NCBI GenBank assembly: GCA_023653785.1
Contig: JAMKCH010007089.1
Coordinates: forward strand, 62,001 to 126,000
Source: Ophioderma brevispina
Lineage: Eukaryota > Echinodermata > Ophiuroidea > Amphilepidida > Ophiodermatidae
Reading direction: 5' to 3'
DNA length: 64,000 bases
The translations under genes were made by a program, and so were the position numbers. Shown here piece after piece: positions 34,075 through 45,500 of the stretch. The first letter of the stretch is position 1; each line of letters starts with the position of its first letter. The notes below the pieces were generated by a model. The model saw nothing but the letters and a program-made list of their open reading frames with translations, made no database searches and was not told the DNA's origin.

Positions 34075-34259
34075 AAGATCAAAATAATTCCCATTTTTCA
34101 AAACTTTTCAACATGGGCTACAGTATGATATACGACATGCATAAGTAATATATTGGTAAAAAGTCAAGAAAATTGCAGTCGAAGGTCGGGGTAAAAAACC
34201 TAGACCCCCCCCCCCCCCCCCCTTAAGAGCTATAGCATTAGGCCAGTTGCAAATTGATT

Positions 34260-35150
34260 GTTAATGCCACATCACGTCAGGTAATACAGCATGTTGGCGA
34301 CCATGATCTTTTTTCATTCTGCATACAAGGCTTACCATTCCACTGAGACTGTCCGTCTCCATGTTAGAAACACCCTTCAAGCCTTAAATGATAATAAGGC
34401 TGTGCTGCTTGTGCTGTTTGATTTGATTGCTGCCTTTGATACTATTCACCAATTTGGTTAAAAGGCTTGGATCCAGTAATCATGGGCACTACCTTGGCTT
34501 GGTTTAGATCATATCTTACTGATCGTAGTACCTGAATGATGATTAAAAATTAAGTGACCAAGTAACATGTGAAACTAATCTGTCCCTCAGGGCTGCATTG
34601 TAGGCCAGCAAAGTTTCGTATTGTATACCCGTCTAGTCGGTGACATTATTATAATCAGAATAATTATCATTATCGTTAACTTTCACTCTAACGCTGAGGA
34701 TGCTCCCCTTTTCTGCGAGTTTGATCCAAAGATTCCAGGTAATTGTGAGCGTGCTCTTCGATAACTTTCAAGCTGTATATATGACATAGGCACATGGATG
34801 TATAAAACATGCTTCAGACGAATCAAGAATAGACAGAATCTGGCATGATATTGCCATGCCACGCCCTGTGTTTTGAAAAATCATTTAAAGTTAGATCTTG
34901 GCGTCACCTTTGAAGCTCGCGACCACGCTGAACGACCTCTGGTCTTGCCCGGCATTGACTATGCCAACTCGTCACTATACGGCACCAATGAAATAGATCT
35001 CAAAAGGCTCTAGCGATTGCCAAATAAAGTTGCTCGTTTATGGCGTGCGGTCGTTACCAGAGTTCGTCACAACCTGTGATCACTCTCCACTCTCTCCACT
35101 GATTGCCTGTTAATGAACTATTGAAATACAACTCTTCTTTTAGTGTATTG
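34260..35150 (+). pseudogene. CR1-like non-LTR fragment (copy II, RT part)
   Basis: Plus-strand reading gives HSAYKAYHSTETVRLHVRN, then ALNDNKAVLLVLFDLIAAFD and TIH near 34440, an exact AFDT motif. WFRSYLTDRS is frame-shifted near 34500. PQGC, a LVGDII-like block and HSNAEDAPLF (the usual YADD position) are all broken. It continues PCVLKN near 34863, a LDLGVTFE stretch, LPGIDYANSSLYGT near 34950 and a degenerate N.VARL. The order matches copy I. It ends near 35150, without the LWN.LP block or the (ATT)n tail. Confidence 0.82.
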
Positions 35151-35574
35151 TGTCTGTGGCTTTTTTAGCAACAACAAAACAAACAAACATTTCCATAAAT
35201 GAATGTACCTGAGCCATATTGGCAAATATCGAAACTACGAACGCTGTCCAAATAAAAATTTGTGAGACAGGTATCTTTTATATAGATGATTATAATTAGC
35301 AGTTTTTTTCTTTTATTTCTCTCAAATGTTACCGTTTCTTTCAAAATTAATCCTCTTTTTCACCCAAAATTAGTATTTTACATGCATACGGTCACAATCT
35401 TTATGTATTTTTATACCCATAATGTACATTTTCAGAAATAACAATCAATATAGAATTTCATAAGTTTGCCTTGATATCTGATTAAATTTTCCATGTGAAT
35501 GAGGATTGATTCCCTAAAGAAGATCAAGGATCTGTCCTTGGAGACAATTGCTGATATCATTTACTCAAACACTT

Positions 35575-35598
35575 GTATCACTATCTAGATAGTGATAC
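35575..35598. other. Perfect 24-bp palindrome
   Basis: GTATCACTATCT is followed directly by its reverse complement AGATAGTGATAC, with no spacer. The flanks are not complementary. It could be a recombination or protein-binding site, or a remnant of an inverted insertion. No gene is adjacent. Confidence 0.7.
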
Positions 35599-35944
35599 TA
35601 TTGTAAAAGATCAACTTAACAGCTAAGTGATCAGATTTCCTTAAAAATAAAGGCAATGGTTTCCTAGGGTAAATATATGCTTCACACATTTTTGGATTAG
35701 GAGAAAGTGTTTTCTGGTGTCGAAAACATAATGTTATTAAACATGAACATTATTTATTAAACAAGTATGGTTGCTGATTATACGGCCATTTGGGCAGACA
35801 AGACGCAGGTATACTTGTATGACCTTTCTTTCATTAAAGTTAGCGAAAGTTCGAAGGGTAGCGACATTAGACACAAAAGTCATGACGAAATAGAGCAATA
35901 TATAAGAAATGGTACAATGCACAAGTACTCAGCAGTGAGCACAG

Positions 35945-36180
35945 CAAACAACTTCAATCTTTATACCTGTCATAAACACCTGACCTTTTCAAAACATGCT
36001 GCAGATATAAATCGAGGGAAAAAAAAATGTTGCCTTTACACCCCTGTGTTTTGAAAAATCTGCCTTAATACTTTAGAGATTGCGGTTGATACCCTGTGTT
36101 TGTGAAAATAACCGTTGGGTTTGTCTGATTCCGCCATGAGTTTGTCCTACTTGATTTGTGATGTCCTGTAAGAGTGTATT
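35945..36180 (+). pseudogene. CR1-like non-LTR fragment (copy III, mid-RT part)
   Basis: CTTTATACCTGTCATAAACA, CATGCTGCAGATATAAAT, TGTTGCCTTTACACCCCTGT and CTGATTCCGCCATGAGT align with 1735-1530 of copy I (CISDINTW, NRLQMN, KC, PCVLKNLP and FDSTMSM blocks). The frame is open only in part. The next portion of the same copy resumes at 37655, about 1.5 kb downstream. Confidence 0.75.
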
Positions 36181-37654
36181 ATCACATTTGTCCTGTGGCA
36201 TAATTGGCGTATTTTAGACATGGGACATGTGCTCTATGCTTTTTTGTTTTATTGTTCCGGGGAGGGGGGGGGGCTAGGGGTAAACCAAGTGCCATTCATA
36301 CGAAGGATTATTACAATCCTTAATCATATAACCGTCCAACCGCCAAGTACACAATGGATCGAAGATATCAACAATCGGTCGGAAGCGGTGGAGAAAAACA
36401 CTTTAGCTTCATTTTCCTCTGGGAGTGCAGGGCCATTCTTTGAATCTCGCAGTTACAAAAAAAAGAAAAGATCCCAGGTGTTACACCTCTGTTATTACAC
36501 TGAGTCATTTTTCTCAAGTGACTAAGTACAAAAATTTATCGGCCATTCACATAAGTAAATCTTGAACTTTCTATCGTGCGTGTTCAATAAATTTTGGCGT
36601 ATTTTTTTATCATTTGTTCATAAAGAAGAAAAAACGACCAATCAGAAATAAAATTGCTTGGCAACTTTGATCTAACTACTGTGTGCCGAACCAAATTACG
36701 TATCCACGCCTTGCTTCCACAGCACACACTTTTTGTAAATCATTTTGCTGTTTATGGACATTTTACATATATTTAGAATAAATTATTTCTTTTTGTGAGG
36801 GCAGTAACTACGACATATATTTGCCATATGTTTGTACGCACTGGCGCGCATTCGCTCTATGATAAAATTGCTTCTTTACCTCGCATAGGGGTTTATTTTT
36901 TCTGACTATATATTCAATTGTTTTCCCATGCATATGAACATAAATAAGCTAAGTATAATATTTCTAGCAACAGAGTTTGCTAATTTTTAGTTAAAAAAAA
37001 ACGTTTATTTTTTTTATTTTTTTTAGTAAAATTAAAAAATAGAGTTTCAAAAACATTATTCCCGGTGAGAAAATCCGTCCGAAACCATCTTGACCCCGCA
37101 TTTAAATATTATCTTGATCACTTCCCGCGTTTGTCCAGAGAAACTTACATCAGCACCTCTATTATAAGGAGGGGGGGGGGGACGTTTAACCGTTAGTTTA
37201 TTGTGAAAGAGCCGTGGGTGGGATCCAGCTCCAAATTTTCACAAACTGGTGTAATATACACTGCCCCGCTTTCCGCCTGATTGTTGACTATCGTTTACTC
37301 CATTATTTGCTGATTCTATGTTTATCAATTTGGTCAATGCAATGGGGACCACCGATTGTTATTCAGTCAGGGTCCGTACGCAGGATTTATTTTGGGGGGT
37401 GCGGCCTCTCTTCGACAAAAGTGGACTTCTTTAGAAAAACAAAATGGACTTTTTTTTGTAACGTGGACCTAATCCCCCTTTTTGGAACATTTCTCACTAA
37501 CAAGTGGAGGTCTATTCAAATTAGCGTCTAATTGTTTAAATTTTTTCTCAAAACAGTCCGCAAAAAGTGATGTTTGGGAACCCCCCCCCAGGTGTGGTTT
37601 GGTCTCATGCATAGTCTAGCATGTCGCATGCATGTCTAATTGGTTGTATTAGCA
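36181..37654. other. Insertion or spacer within CR1-like copy III
   Basis: AT-rich sequence with an 8-9-G run near 36261 and an 11-G run near 37168. It includes the CAGGGTCCGTACGCAGGA terminus at 37368. No gene was recognised. Confidence 0.45.
37368..37560 (+). mobile_element. TIR element end, CAGGGTCCGTACGCAGGA family
   Basis: The terminus CAGGGTCCGTACGCAGGATT, then TATTTTGGGG, is followed by GTGGAC-rich text (AAAAGTGGACTTCTTT, AATGGACTTTTTTTTG, GTGGACCTAATCCCC). The same family ends at 57603 in opposite orientation. The second end of this copy was not found. CAGGG termini fit hAT-like elements, but no TSD is visible. Confidence 0.6.
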
Positions 37655-37880
37655 GTATTGTATGTTTAATCCCTTTTGATGCAAGCTTGGAACTATGCTG
37701 TACCATCTCGGTATTGTCCCGCATTACTGTATATGGCGCCAACTAAAATAGATCTCAGATTGATCACTCGCACTCTTACGTGACCATTTACTACTATTAA
37801 TTGATCACCCCGCGAATACATTCTTTGGCTACCCACTAGAGATCACCTGGCCCGCAAAGCAATAAGCGCTTGAAAGAAAC
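37655..37880 (+). pseudogene. CR1-like non-LTR fragment (copy III, late RT part)
   Basis: TTTTGATGCAAGCTTGGAAC, GTACCATCTCGGTATTGTCC, ATATGGCGCCAACTAAAATA and GATCACCTGG parallel 1455-1330 of copy I (FDAC, PSLVLP, YGT blocks). It is heavily decayed, with no LWN.LP block. Confidence 0.6.
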
Positions 37881-38040
37881 ACCCTAGACCCCCTTTCTGG
37901 TATTCCGACAAAGCAGAAGGCTTCAGTCAAGTGTCTTTGTTTGGAATATCATGAAATGGTTTGAACAGGTTAAGAATGTCACAACGCAAATTGCAGTAAG
38001 TTTTGCAACCCTGAAGTTGTTGAAGGAAATTAATATAAAT

Positions 38041-38330
38041 CAGGTTCATTATTCCGAAGAATAATCATTCGAATTGAGCATAATATTCATCGGTCTGAAT
38101 GTCATCATCCCCAATACCATTGTCCCGAAGGTCTTATTCCCAAACTGTATAGATAAGGGTCATCATCCGAATGAAAAATGGTTCTTGGTCCGAAAGGTAG
38201 TCCGAATTGAGCAGAAGGTTTATTAGTTCGAAGGGTCTTATTCTGAAATGTAACATATAAAAAGGTCCTTCGTCCGAGGGTCATTTTGTCTGAAAATTGA
38301 GCATAAGGTTCATTGAGCCTAAGCCCAGTA
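38041..38330 (+). repeat. Degenerate minisatellite, TTCATTATTCCGAA-type
   Basis: Words such as GGTTCATTATTCCGAAG, GTCATCATCC.AAT, AATTGAGCATAA.GTTCAT and GGTCTTATTC recur every 14-20 bp across about 290 bp. It is non-coding. Confidence 0.8.
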
Positions 38331-38600
38331 TTGTGGGGCCAATTAATACGTTATTTAAACAAATTATGAAATTTGATCAAATTGATTTTCCTGGATTTTT
38401 CCCTAACTCATTTTGTAATAGTTGATTGATTTTCCCCAGAAAACGCATCATGTCCATCCCACAATGCACCAGTTATGGGATTTTTTACCTCAATTATAGT
38501 GTTCCACAAAAATCCTATTCTTACCTTGACTTTGGCATGAAACTAGAGGAGGGCAGTCTGGTCTTTGTTTGCAAGGTTTCAGGGTGATCCAAAATGTAAA

Positions 38601-38719
38601 AGGTCATCTAGAGGTCAATTTACATAGAAATGTACTATGACCACTAGATTTGGCCAGACGGATCGCTGACCTACAGATCAAATCTGAGGCCAAAGGTCAC
38701 ATACATAGGTCAAAGGTTA
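38601..38719 (+). promoter_or_regulatory. Cluster of nuclear-receptor half-sites (DR5, DR1-like)
   Basis: AGGTCA-TCTAG-AGGTCA at 38601-38617 is a perfect direct repeat with 5-bp spacing, the retinoid-type DR5 arrangement. An inverted TGACCT follows at 38668-38673, AGGTCA at 38694-38699, and AGGTCA-A-AGGTTA at 38707-38719 is a DR1 with one mismatch. Five or six half-sites in 120 bp is far above chance for random sequence. No promoter is identified, and AGGTCA phrases are common in some repeats, so activity is unproven. Confidence 0.35.
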
Positions 38720-40169
38720 TACTCATGGAATGCACTAGTGATCATAAATGTTTCGTGGTCCTTAAACTTCTTGAACATTTTTTATCCCTATGTACTGATA
38801 TTGTTTTTAGTACAATATAAACACTTTACAAGGCATTATGGGATTGGTTCAAAAAACCCTGCCGTTTGATTCTTTACATTCCATGCATTTTATTTAACTT
38901 TGGCCATGTTTTAGCTCTCTGCTTTACCTTTATTCTGTTCGTTCTAGAATATTTGCCCTGTTTTCGCAATGTATCGCCTCTCTGCAATATCATTTTATAT
39001 CTAAAGTTTCCAACATCAACACATTCCACATGACTTACAGTGTAGTTCCTTTATGTGCCGGAAAGGCCAGGGTGATGCACGAGACTTCGAATATAAAATG
39101 CATACGCATGAGACACTGTCATACTCAATCTACCCGTCAAATAACCAACAATGATGAATGACATACGACATATATAACATCTTAGTTGTAATAACTACCG
39201 GCTCATATAGCCCGTACCCAATTCATGAGGAAGAATTAAGTTACGGGCTGGGTTGCTCAATGCAGCTGCTCATACTGTCTTTTAGTATGGAACTCGGTGC
39301 AAAATTGGGAAAAATCAGGTCGACGCCAAATACAATATAAATATCGTGTGTATGCTGGAATGAAACATTGAAGTCAGATATTAAGTCTATAAACATTATA
39401 AAATGTGCAAGCAAAGTAATTTGAGATTCGACAGAAATAGGCAAATTATGCCACGAACTACATGTTACTAAGAGTAACGTTTCTCTGTTTATGAAATTGT
39501 TACATGAGCATGTGATTCAAGATCTCTTTTGACATGTAGGAACTCGCTTCATGGAACATGAGAACGAAGGCAATTTATTTAAGTTTAAAATTATAAGACC
39601 AATCAATCATTGGGTATAAAAAGTATGTTAAGTTTAGTGTATTTAATGTGGACGCATGGATGAGATATATGAAAATGGATTAGGTGACTAAAAACATTCT
39701 CAACTCTATAGTCACATCTTTGTCTTTTCTTTAATTTAATATGAACTCATTCAGTGGATGATATAAGTGATCCGCTGATCTTCCACAAGGCAATGTGGAT
39801 TGATTCAACGTGATCATCTGTTTGACATTAAATACCTTATAATATTTCAGAATGTTCATAGACAGGGGTGGTGTTTTTTACACTCTAAATTTAGAGAGTA
39901 TTGAAATGGATGTGCGAACGGATTGGCTGGGGGCTTGCGAGAGCATATAGAGGACGTTTTACGACAGGTGGCAACAAACAATATGCAATGAAAAATGAGT
40001 AACTATGTATTACTTGACATTGACATATTTAGTTTTCCCCCCTGGATTAGTCGTCAGCGGACCAAGTTTGGGCCACAAGGGTAGGTGGAAGAGTAGAAAA
40101 AATTTCCTTGCTACCACATGTTGGACTCTGTGGGGGTATCGCCTGCGTGGATGTAGAAATCAGAAGTTG
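38720..40169. other. Non-coding stretch
   Basis: No gene recognised. It contains ACACTCTAAATTTAGAGAGT near 39880, a short imperfect palindrome. Confidence 0.5.
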
Positions 40170-41060
40170 TGCAATTTTTTTTATGGGCCAAAAAAAAAAA
40201 AAAAAGGCAAAAATGACCCAAATTAGATAAATGGTGCTTCCAACTTCACATTAATGTAACAGTATTTAATTTCCCCACTATATAGCTTTAGATTCAAAGA
40301 AGATGTGAATGTTAGAATTTGGGGGGTTATTTATGACCCCAGAAAAGGGACCAAAAGGGGTCAAAATGACCCAAGTAAAGTAAAATCTTAGAATGGTGAT
40401 TCCAACTTCATTCTATTTAAAGTTAGATTTAATTTTCCACATATATGAGCTGAGATTCAAGAAGAATTTGAAATTTTGAATGTTGAATCTGGGGTTAGTT
40501 TTGACCCAGAACGGACCAAAAGGGCTTGAAATTGACCCACATAAGGTAAAAAATCATTAGAGATTTAGAAACGGTTGATTCCAGCTTATTTAAGTATAGT
40601 ATTTAATTTTGCCCACTATATAGCTGGTTAGATTCAAGAAGAATTTGAATGTCTGGAATCGGGGGTTATTTTACCCCAGAAAGGCCCAAAAGGGGTAAAA
40701 ATTGACCCCAAATGAGGTTAGAAATAATAGAATGTTGAGTATTTATCCCATCTTAAACTAGTATTCATTTCCCCACTCAAGAGGAAGAAAGATTCACAGG
40801 AAGGAAGAATTTGTTGGAATCTAGGGTCAAAATTGATTCCAGAAAGGGTTGAAAAGGGGCTTTAAAATGACCCATAATAAGGTAAAAATCATAGAATGGT
40901 GATGTACTCATTCCAACTTTATATTAAAAAGGCCTTAGTATTTCATTTTCTCCACTCTATAGCAAGTAATCAAGAGAATTTTAATTGTTTGGATCTATTG
41001 GGGCAAAATTGACCCAGAAAAAGGCAAAAAAAAAGGTCAAAATTGACCCATATAAGGTAG
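40170..41060 (+). repeat. Satellite array, ~165-bp unit (left arm)
   Basis: About six diverged units recur with spacing near 160-175 bp. Each contains CCAGAAA-GG-CCAAAAGGGG, TCAAAATGACCCA, a TAAGGTAAAAATCAT..AATGGTGA block, TTCCAACTT, TTTAATTTTCCCACTATATA and GATTCAAGAAGAATTTG. GGGTCA-AAA-TGACCC (40358-40372) is an exact inverted half-site pair. An A15 tract at about 40190-40204 interrupts the first unit. The same satellite appears in opposite orientation at 49040-49840. Confidence 0.9.
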
Positions 41061-41400
41061 GATATGTGCATAATGTGCACTTGGTGATAAAAGCATGAAA
41101 TTTGGCACATAGTTTGGGTATGTTATAAGAAGGGATTTGGCTATAGGGGCTACGCAGATTTTTCGTGTAACAAAAATGGCGGCCATTTTCCAAAAAGGCT
41201 GCCATTGTATGGTATTTTAGCTCTTTTCATGGATAATGTGTTTGTTACCTGATTTGTAGCCCACAGTAATGCCTAAAATTATTAGGGGTAACTATTACAG
41301 AGTCATTCTGTAACCAAATGGTGGCCATTTCCCAAAATGGGCATTCTTTTCCCAATGGCTGCCAATTCCCTTATTTTCCAAATTTTCATAGACTGCATAA
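41061..41400 (+). repeat. Array-flanking repeat with ATGGCGGCCATTTT palindromes
   Basis: The text GCACTTGGTGATAAAAGCAT, GAAATTTGGCACATA, GCTA.AGGGGCTACGCAGATT and AAAATGGCGGCCATTTTCC is matched inverted by 46120-46320. A second palindromic AAATGGTGGCCATTTCC lies near 41318. Together with the satellite it forms one arm of a large inverted structure. Confidence 0.75.
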
Positions 41401-43084
41401 GCATATTTTTTACAAAAGCCATATTCTTTGTCAGACAGCAATGACAAAATAAAACCTGTACATAGGCAATCAATTACAAATCTGTTGATGTTTACTATAG
41501 CAGAAACATTTATGTACACAGAAATGCCAAATGAACCTGTAAATAGGCAATCAATACAAGTGAGGACCATTTTAAAATATTTCACCATTTGTTTATTTTA
41601 TCTTTCTTTGCTTTGTAGACTGAATTAAACTCAAGACATATTTAAGATTGGCTTGTGTTAGTTTTGTGCTTTGATAACAAAAGATTGAACATTTCCAAAA
41701 TGGGGGGGGGAGGAGGCTTTTCAAAAGTAGTTAGGAATTGTATGGTATGGTCTAATGATACGAGCATACACGATTGCAAAAGTACAGGTTATACCCGTGA
41801 AAGGCTGCCACACATGGCAACAATGGCAGGCCAAAATTTACTCTTCTTTACAGTGTTTAACATAATCCTATGTGAAATGAATCCTTGTTGGGGGTTGCCG
41901 ATATTACCATTTATATTAATTATGTGCATTTATGTTTCTATTGCCGGAAAATATATTGCTAATGCCAATTTTGTTGTAAAGCACCAATGATTGTGCTAAC
42001 CAAAAGTAATCATATTATCAGTAAGGGAGGTAGTTACCAAATTCTGCTAACTTCAGGTGTACGTACACTTTTTGGTTATAATCAATTGCATGGTTTTACC
42101 CATGTTGGAAAAGTCATCATGGCCTTGTCAATGTGGAACTCATTTTAAGATGACAAACAGAGCAATCTCTAATTTTGGCCGTAAAGGTCTACAGCAAACA
42201 AGATCATTAGTCTATCATTGGTCAAAAGCATGAATATCGGGTAACTTTAAAATGGATTAATCCTCATGTTATTTCTATATGCTGTATTAACAAATCATCA
42301 TTTTTAAGGTGGTGTGTGCTATGTTCATTATGATATTTGGTTAATAATAGTTGCGTAAGCGAGTGGCCTCTAGAAGAACCATCATATAGTTAACACGTTC
42401 CCGGATTCTAGCCAAGGATTCGCTTCGGCGGTTCCATTGTTTTAGCGCACAGTTGAAGTTGAACCATTTCTCAAAGCTAGCGCGAAACATAGCAATTATT
42501 TTGACACCCAGCTTGCCTAGATTTTTAGCCAGGAGTGTGCTAGCAGCTACGTCGTTTTCAATGAAACTGCAACCCGATATCAACTCATATGCCCACCACA
42601 TGTGTGCCAACGGGAGAGGTACAGTATTGCCCAATCTTTATCCCTACCGTCCCTGGAAGTGTTGGGACCATGAATTGCATAGGCACGGGTCTAAGTAAAG
42701 GTTTTTTAGGAGTAATAATATCATTATCAATTTCAAACAATAAATACAAATTAAACGATAAATTTCTATGAAAAACAACTGTGATATACATCAATACCAA
42801 CTATTAGATAATAAGTAGAAATTTCAAAACATACTTGACAATAGAAGAGAAGCCAACCCACTTGTCTTTCCATACTAAGAAAAATGGGGAAAAATTGAAT
42901 CTCAGGCTGTGAGGATCTGTGTGTGTACCCCACAGCCCGGGCATTAGTGAAATCTTTATCCTTCATGGATTCGTGCTCTTCAACCCCACTATTCTGGTGA
43001 AAACAACTATCCCAGACAGGGGAGTGGAGGAACATAAAGAATAAGAAGAACAAAGACAAAAAGTCACAATTATCAGTATTAATT
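41401..43084. other. Non-coding loop between inverted satellite arms
   Basis: Short ORFs (111 aa at 41655-41990 plus; 97 aa at 42341-42634 minus) have no motif I recognise. The minus ORF has a fairly protein-like composition near WWAYELISGCSFIENDVAAS but nothing supports it as a gene. Confidence 0.4.
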
Positions 43085-44560
43085 GAAGCTATGTTTATTG
43101 GAAAGGGCAACTTGCATTGGTAGTAGCATTTTCTGGACAATGGATTATATGTACAAAACGAGCAGCTGAATTTGAACTCCTGAACAAGTGATCACTTCTC
43201 CTCTGGGAGACCATAGGCAGGGTGCAGGATCCAGCCTGATGTATTGTTGTAATGAGGGCATGGCAATCAAATAGTGCCTTTTTATCAAGTACTGTCCACA
43301 TTACCCAATTTTCTTATCGAGTGCCAGGCAATTGTTGTTACATATTGTTCTTCTTAGTTGATGGGTCTAAATGACACCCAGGTTCCGGGCTTCAGCCTGC
43401 GGATGAAAAACCTGAATTTGCCAAGGTGGATGGCTGAGAGTTACTAGTCGATCTGAAAGAATGAGAACGCCGAAAGCACAAAATTCTCTGTAGTCTTGTA
43501 AAATATGCACCTTGTGGATTACCATTCAGGATCTAATGACTACAATGCATGATTCAATCTTATTTATAGATGCAGTACAATCCCAATGGTGGAAAGACAG
43601 ATAGAGCTGTAATCGGCGAAACGACAGATTAACACCACGAGCAGTAAGATAAATCCTGTTAGTGGCGCAGAGACAAGATGAAGTCACTATATCCATTAAC
43701 AGACGCCTGTGGACTCCACAATCTACCGCCATCAGAATTTGATCGATCTAGATTGAGTTCAGTCATCTAGGTAGGGAAAAAAAACAAAAAGAACCAACTT
43801 AATGGCTTTTTCCAGTTGTTTCAATAGCCGTAAGGCGGGTTAAGAGCTGTTATGGTCAATAGTGTCAAAAGTGGCACTTGAAGTCCAATATCACTAACAC
43901 AGCCTCTTTTGTTTGTCAAGACCAATCAAATGTCCTTCTGCACCGTGGTACAAATCAGTCTCCAAACTGTGAAATTTGACGGTATGCTGACTGTAATCGG
44001 AACATGGAGATCATTATCGCTGAGATAAGTCTACAACTGATTTACTAATCTTTCAATCACCTTTCCAAGAAATGGGTAAGGCTCTGTAATTTGAGAGGAT
44101 AGTTTGTGTGATTACAGGCCGTAGTAGTATCATGTAGGACGTTATGTTATGGGTGTGGAAAATTCTGCAAAAAAACTAGTTAGCAAGATCTTTTAGGAAT
44201 TCTACAGGTATGTAGTGTATGTTTCACTCTAGAAGTTAAATTGCTGACTACAGGAAAAGGTCACATTGGTTACATGTAGTAATATGGTTGCTATGATCTC
44301 TGTCTTGCCTTTAGCAAGAAGAGAGTTGTAATCAAAACAATGATCCTTGTAAGCTTCTTGCATACTGTGAGCCCAGTGTGAAAACTCTGCGCTCCAGCCG
44401 AGGATTCCTTCTTCTCAATCTCAAGGCATCATAGAGCATGCAGTGTGGAGAACTACAATTTGGACGGAGTGAGCAGTTCATCAAGGTCTTGGATAAGATG
44501 TGTTTAGTCCTTAACAAAAGAATTGCAGTTAGCATATAAAGGTAAAAGGCGAAATACACA
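43085..44560 (-). pseudogene. L2/CR1-like non-LTR retrotransposon, decayed
   Basis: Minus-strand blocks appear in the expected order across broken frames. A basic linker (LYDALRLRRRNPRLERRVFT and YNSLLAKGKTEI) lies near 44440-44290. FLGKVIERLVNQL is near 44060 and SDNDLHVPITVS near 44010. ATFDTIDHN (the AFDTIDH motif) is near 43875, and a SVNGYSDFILSLR equivalent near 43700. A degenerate GEARNLGVI-like block follows near 43375. C-terminal HALITTI, then LFRSSNSAARFVHII lies near 43260-43150. Multiple stops and frameshifts show it is inactive. It differs from the copy I-III family in wording (FLGKVIERLV versus IKFIVKMIEK), so it belongs to another lineage. Confidence 0.78.
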
Positions 44561-45085
44561 TGCTATATCAGAGCAGCGAAGATTGTCTCTGGTAATGTTG
44601 CAAATTTGTCAAAGTCTGCTACAGGCTGGCACTGAAGAGCCGCTCTCAAGCATTTGTCCTGTCTTCTGCAGCCCTCATGCAACAACAACTTGGAAGTTCT
44701 TGGCATGCTTCCAAACTTATGTAAGGTTGTCAGAGGATTTTCCAATACTCTTCATTCTCGAATAAATGTCTTAATTCACTGGACATGGAAGCTCAGTAGA
44801 GGCAAAATCATCATTTGAGCCCAACAGTAACCGACTTGATAGGTGGCTTCTTGATATGTTCAGTGCGTGCTGCCTTCATTGGAGGGAAGAGAACATAAAT
44901 TATACATCAAGACACACAAAAGCGCTCTAGTTTATTTTATTTTTGTACAGCAATGGACTATAATTTGCTAAATTCAAATTTCGGACATGTAGCTTAAGAC
45001 TGGTTGTAGGGCCAGAATGTTGCCCTCAGTTGGATCAAGATGGATCACACAGTTGAAAAAAAAATGCTTTTTAATGAAGTCTGAG
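44561..45085. other. Non-coding or decayed upstream part of the LINE
   Basis: A 60-codon minus ORF (44563-44745) continues the orientation of the LINE pseudogene and may be its more 5' part, but no motif confirms it. It ends at the AGTCTGAG target site of the next element. Confidence 0.4.
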
Positions 45086-45492
45086 CAGTGGCGTAGCTAG
45101 GATTTTAATTGGGGGGGGGGGGCAGTGTCCGCATCTAACTGACAGAAAGAGGGTAGGGTCCAGGGGCCCGCCTTAGGGCCTGTTGGGGTTCCGGGGGCGA
45201 GGGCGAAGCCCCGGGTGGGGGTCGAGGGGGCGAAAGCCCCCGAAAATTTTGGTTTTATTTTAAAATGCTTTAAATGTCTTCTGCGGGCTAATTTTTGTAC
45301 GATTTTGTTCACAGTACTTGTCGCACGCGGTCCATTGAACTTTAAACCTTACTTTGCCGACAATCCGCCTGCAAGTGCCATGACCTGAACTTTTCAAAGT
45401 GAACCGACGGTCATTCTCAACCGACGAAAGCAATTATTGGGGGGGGGGGGCGCGGCCCCCCTCAACCCCCCCCCCCCCCGGCTTACGCCACG
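45086..45492 (+). mobile_element. hAT-type MITE (CAGTGGCGTAG) with intact 8-bp TSD
   Basis: The left TIR is CAGTGGCGTAGCTAGGAT. The right end, CCCGGCTTACGCCACG, is its inverted partner lacking one base. An exact 8-bp direct repeat AGTCTGAG flanks it (45078-45085 and 45493-45500). The 407-bp interior contains G-runs beside the left end, a GAAGCCCC/GGGGGCGAAAGCCCCC hairpin near 45200-45240, and C-runs near the right end. There is no transposase. CAGTGGCGTA termini with 8-bp TSDs are a common hAT pattern in invertebrate genomes (from memory). Confidence 0.92.
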
Positions 45493-45500
45493 AGTCTGAG

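Larger units (their letters stand above)
33291..34259. other. Insertion or spacer within CR1-like copy II
   Basis: This AT-rich stretch contains two X-box-like palindromes (33901-33914 and 34061-34074), a CATGAAATTTGGCACAGATA repeat phrase (33783, similar to 41091) and an 18-C run at 34205-34222. No gene is visible. It looks like satellite-type sequence inserted in the retroelement. Confidence 0.55.

Noticed and set aside
41655..41990. 111-codon ORF in the satellite-bracketed loop
   Set aside because: No motif; includes a glycine run from a G-tract.
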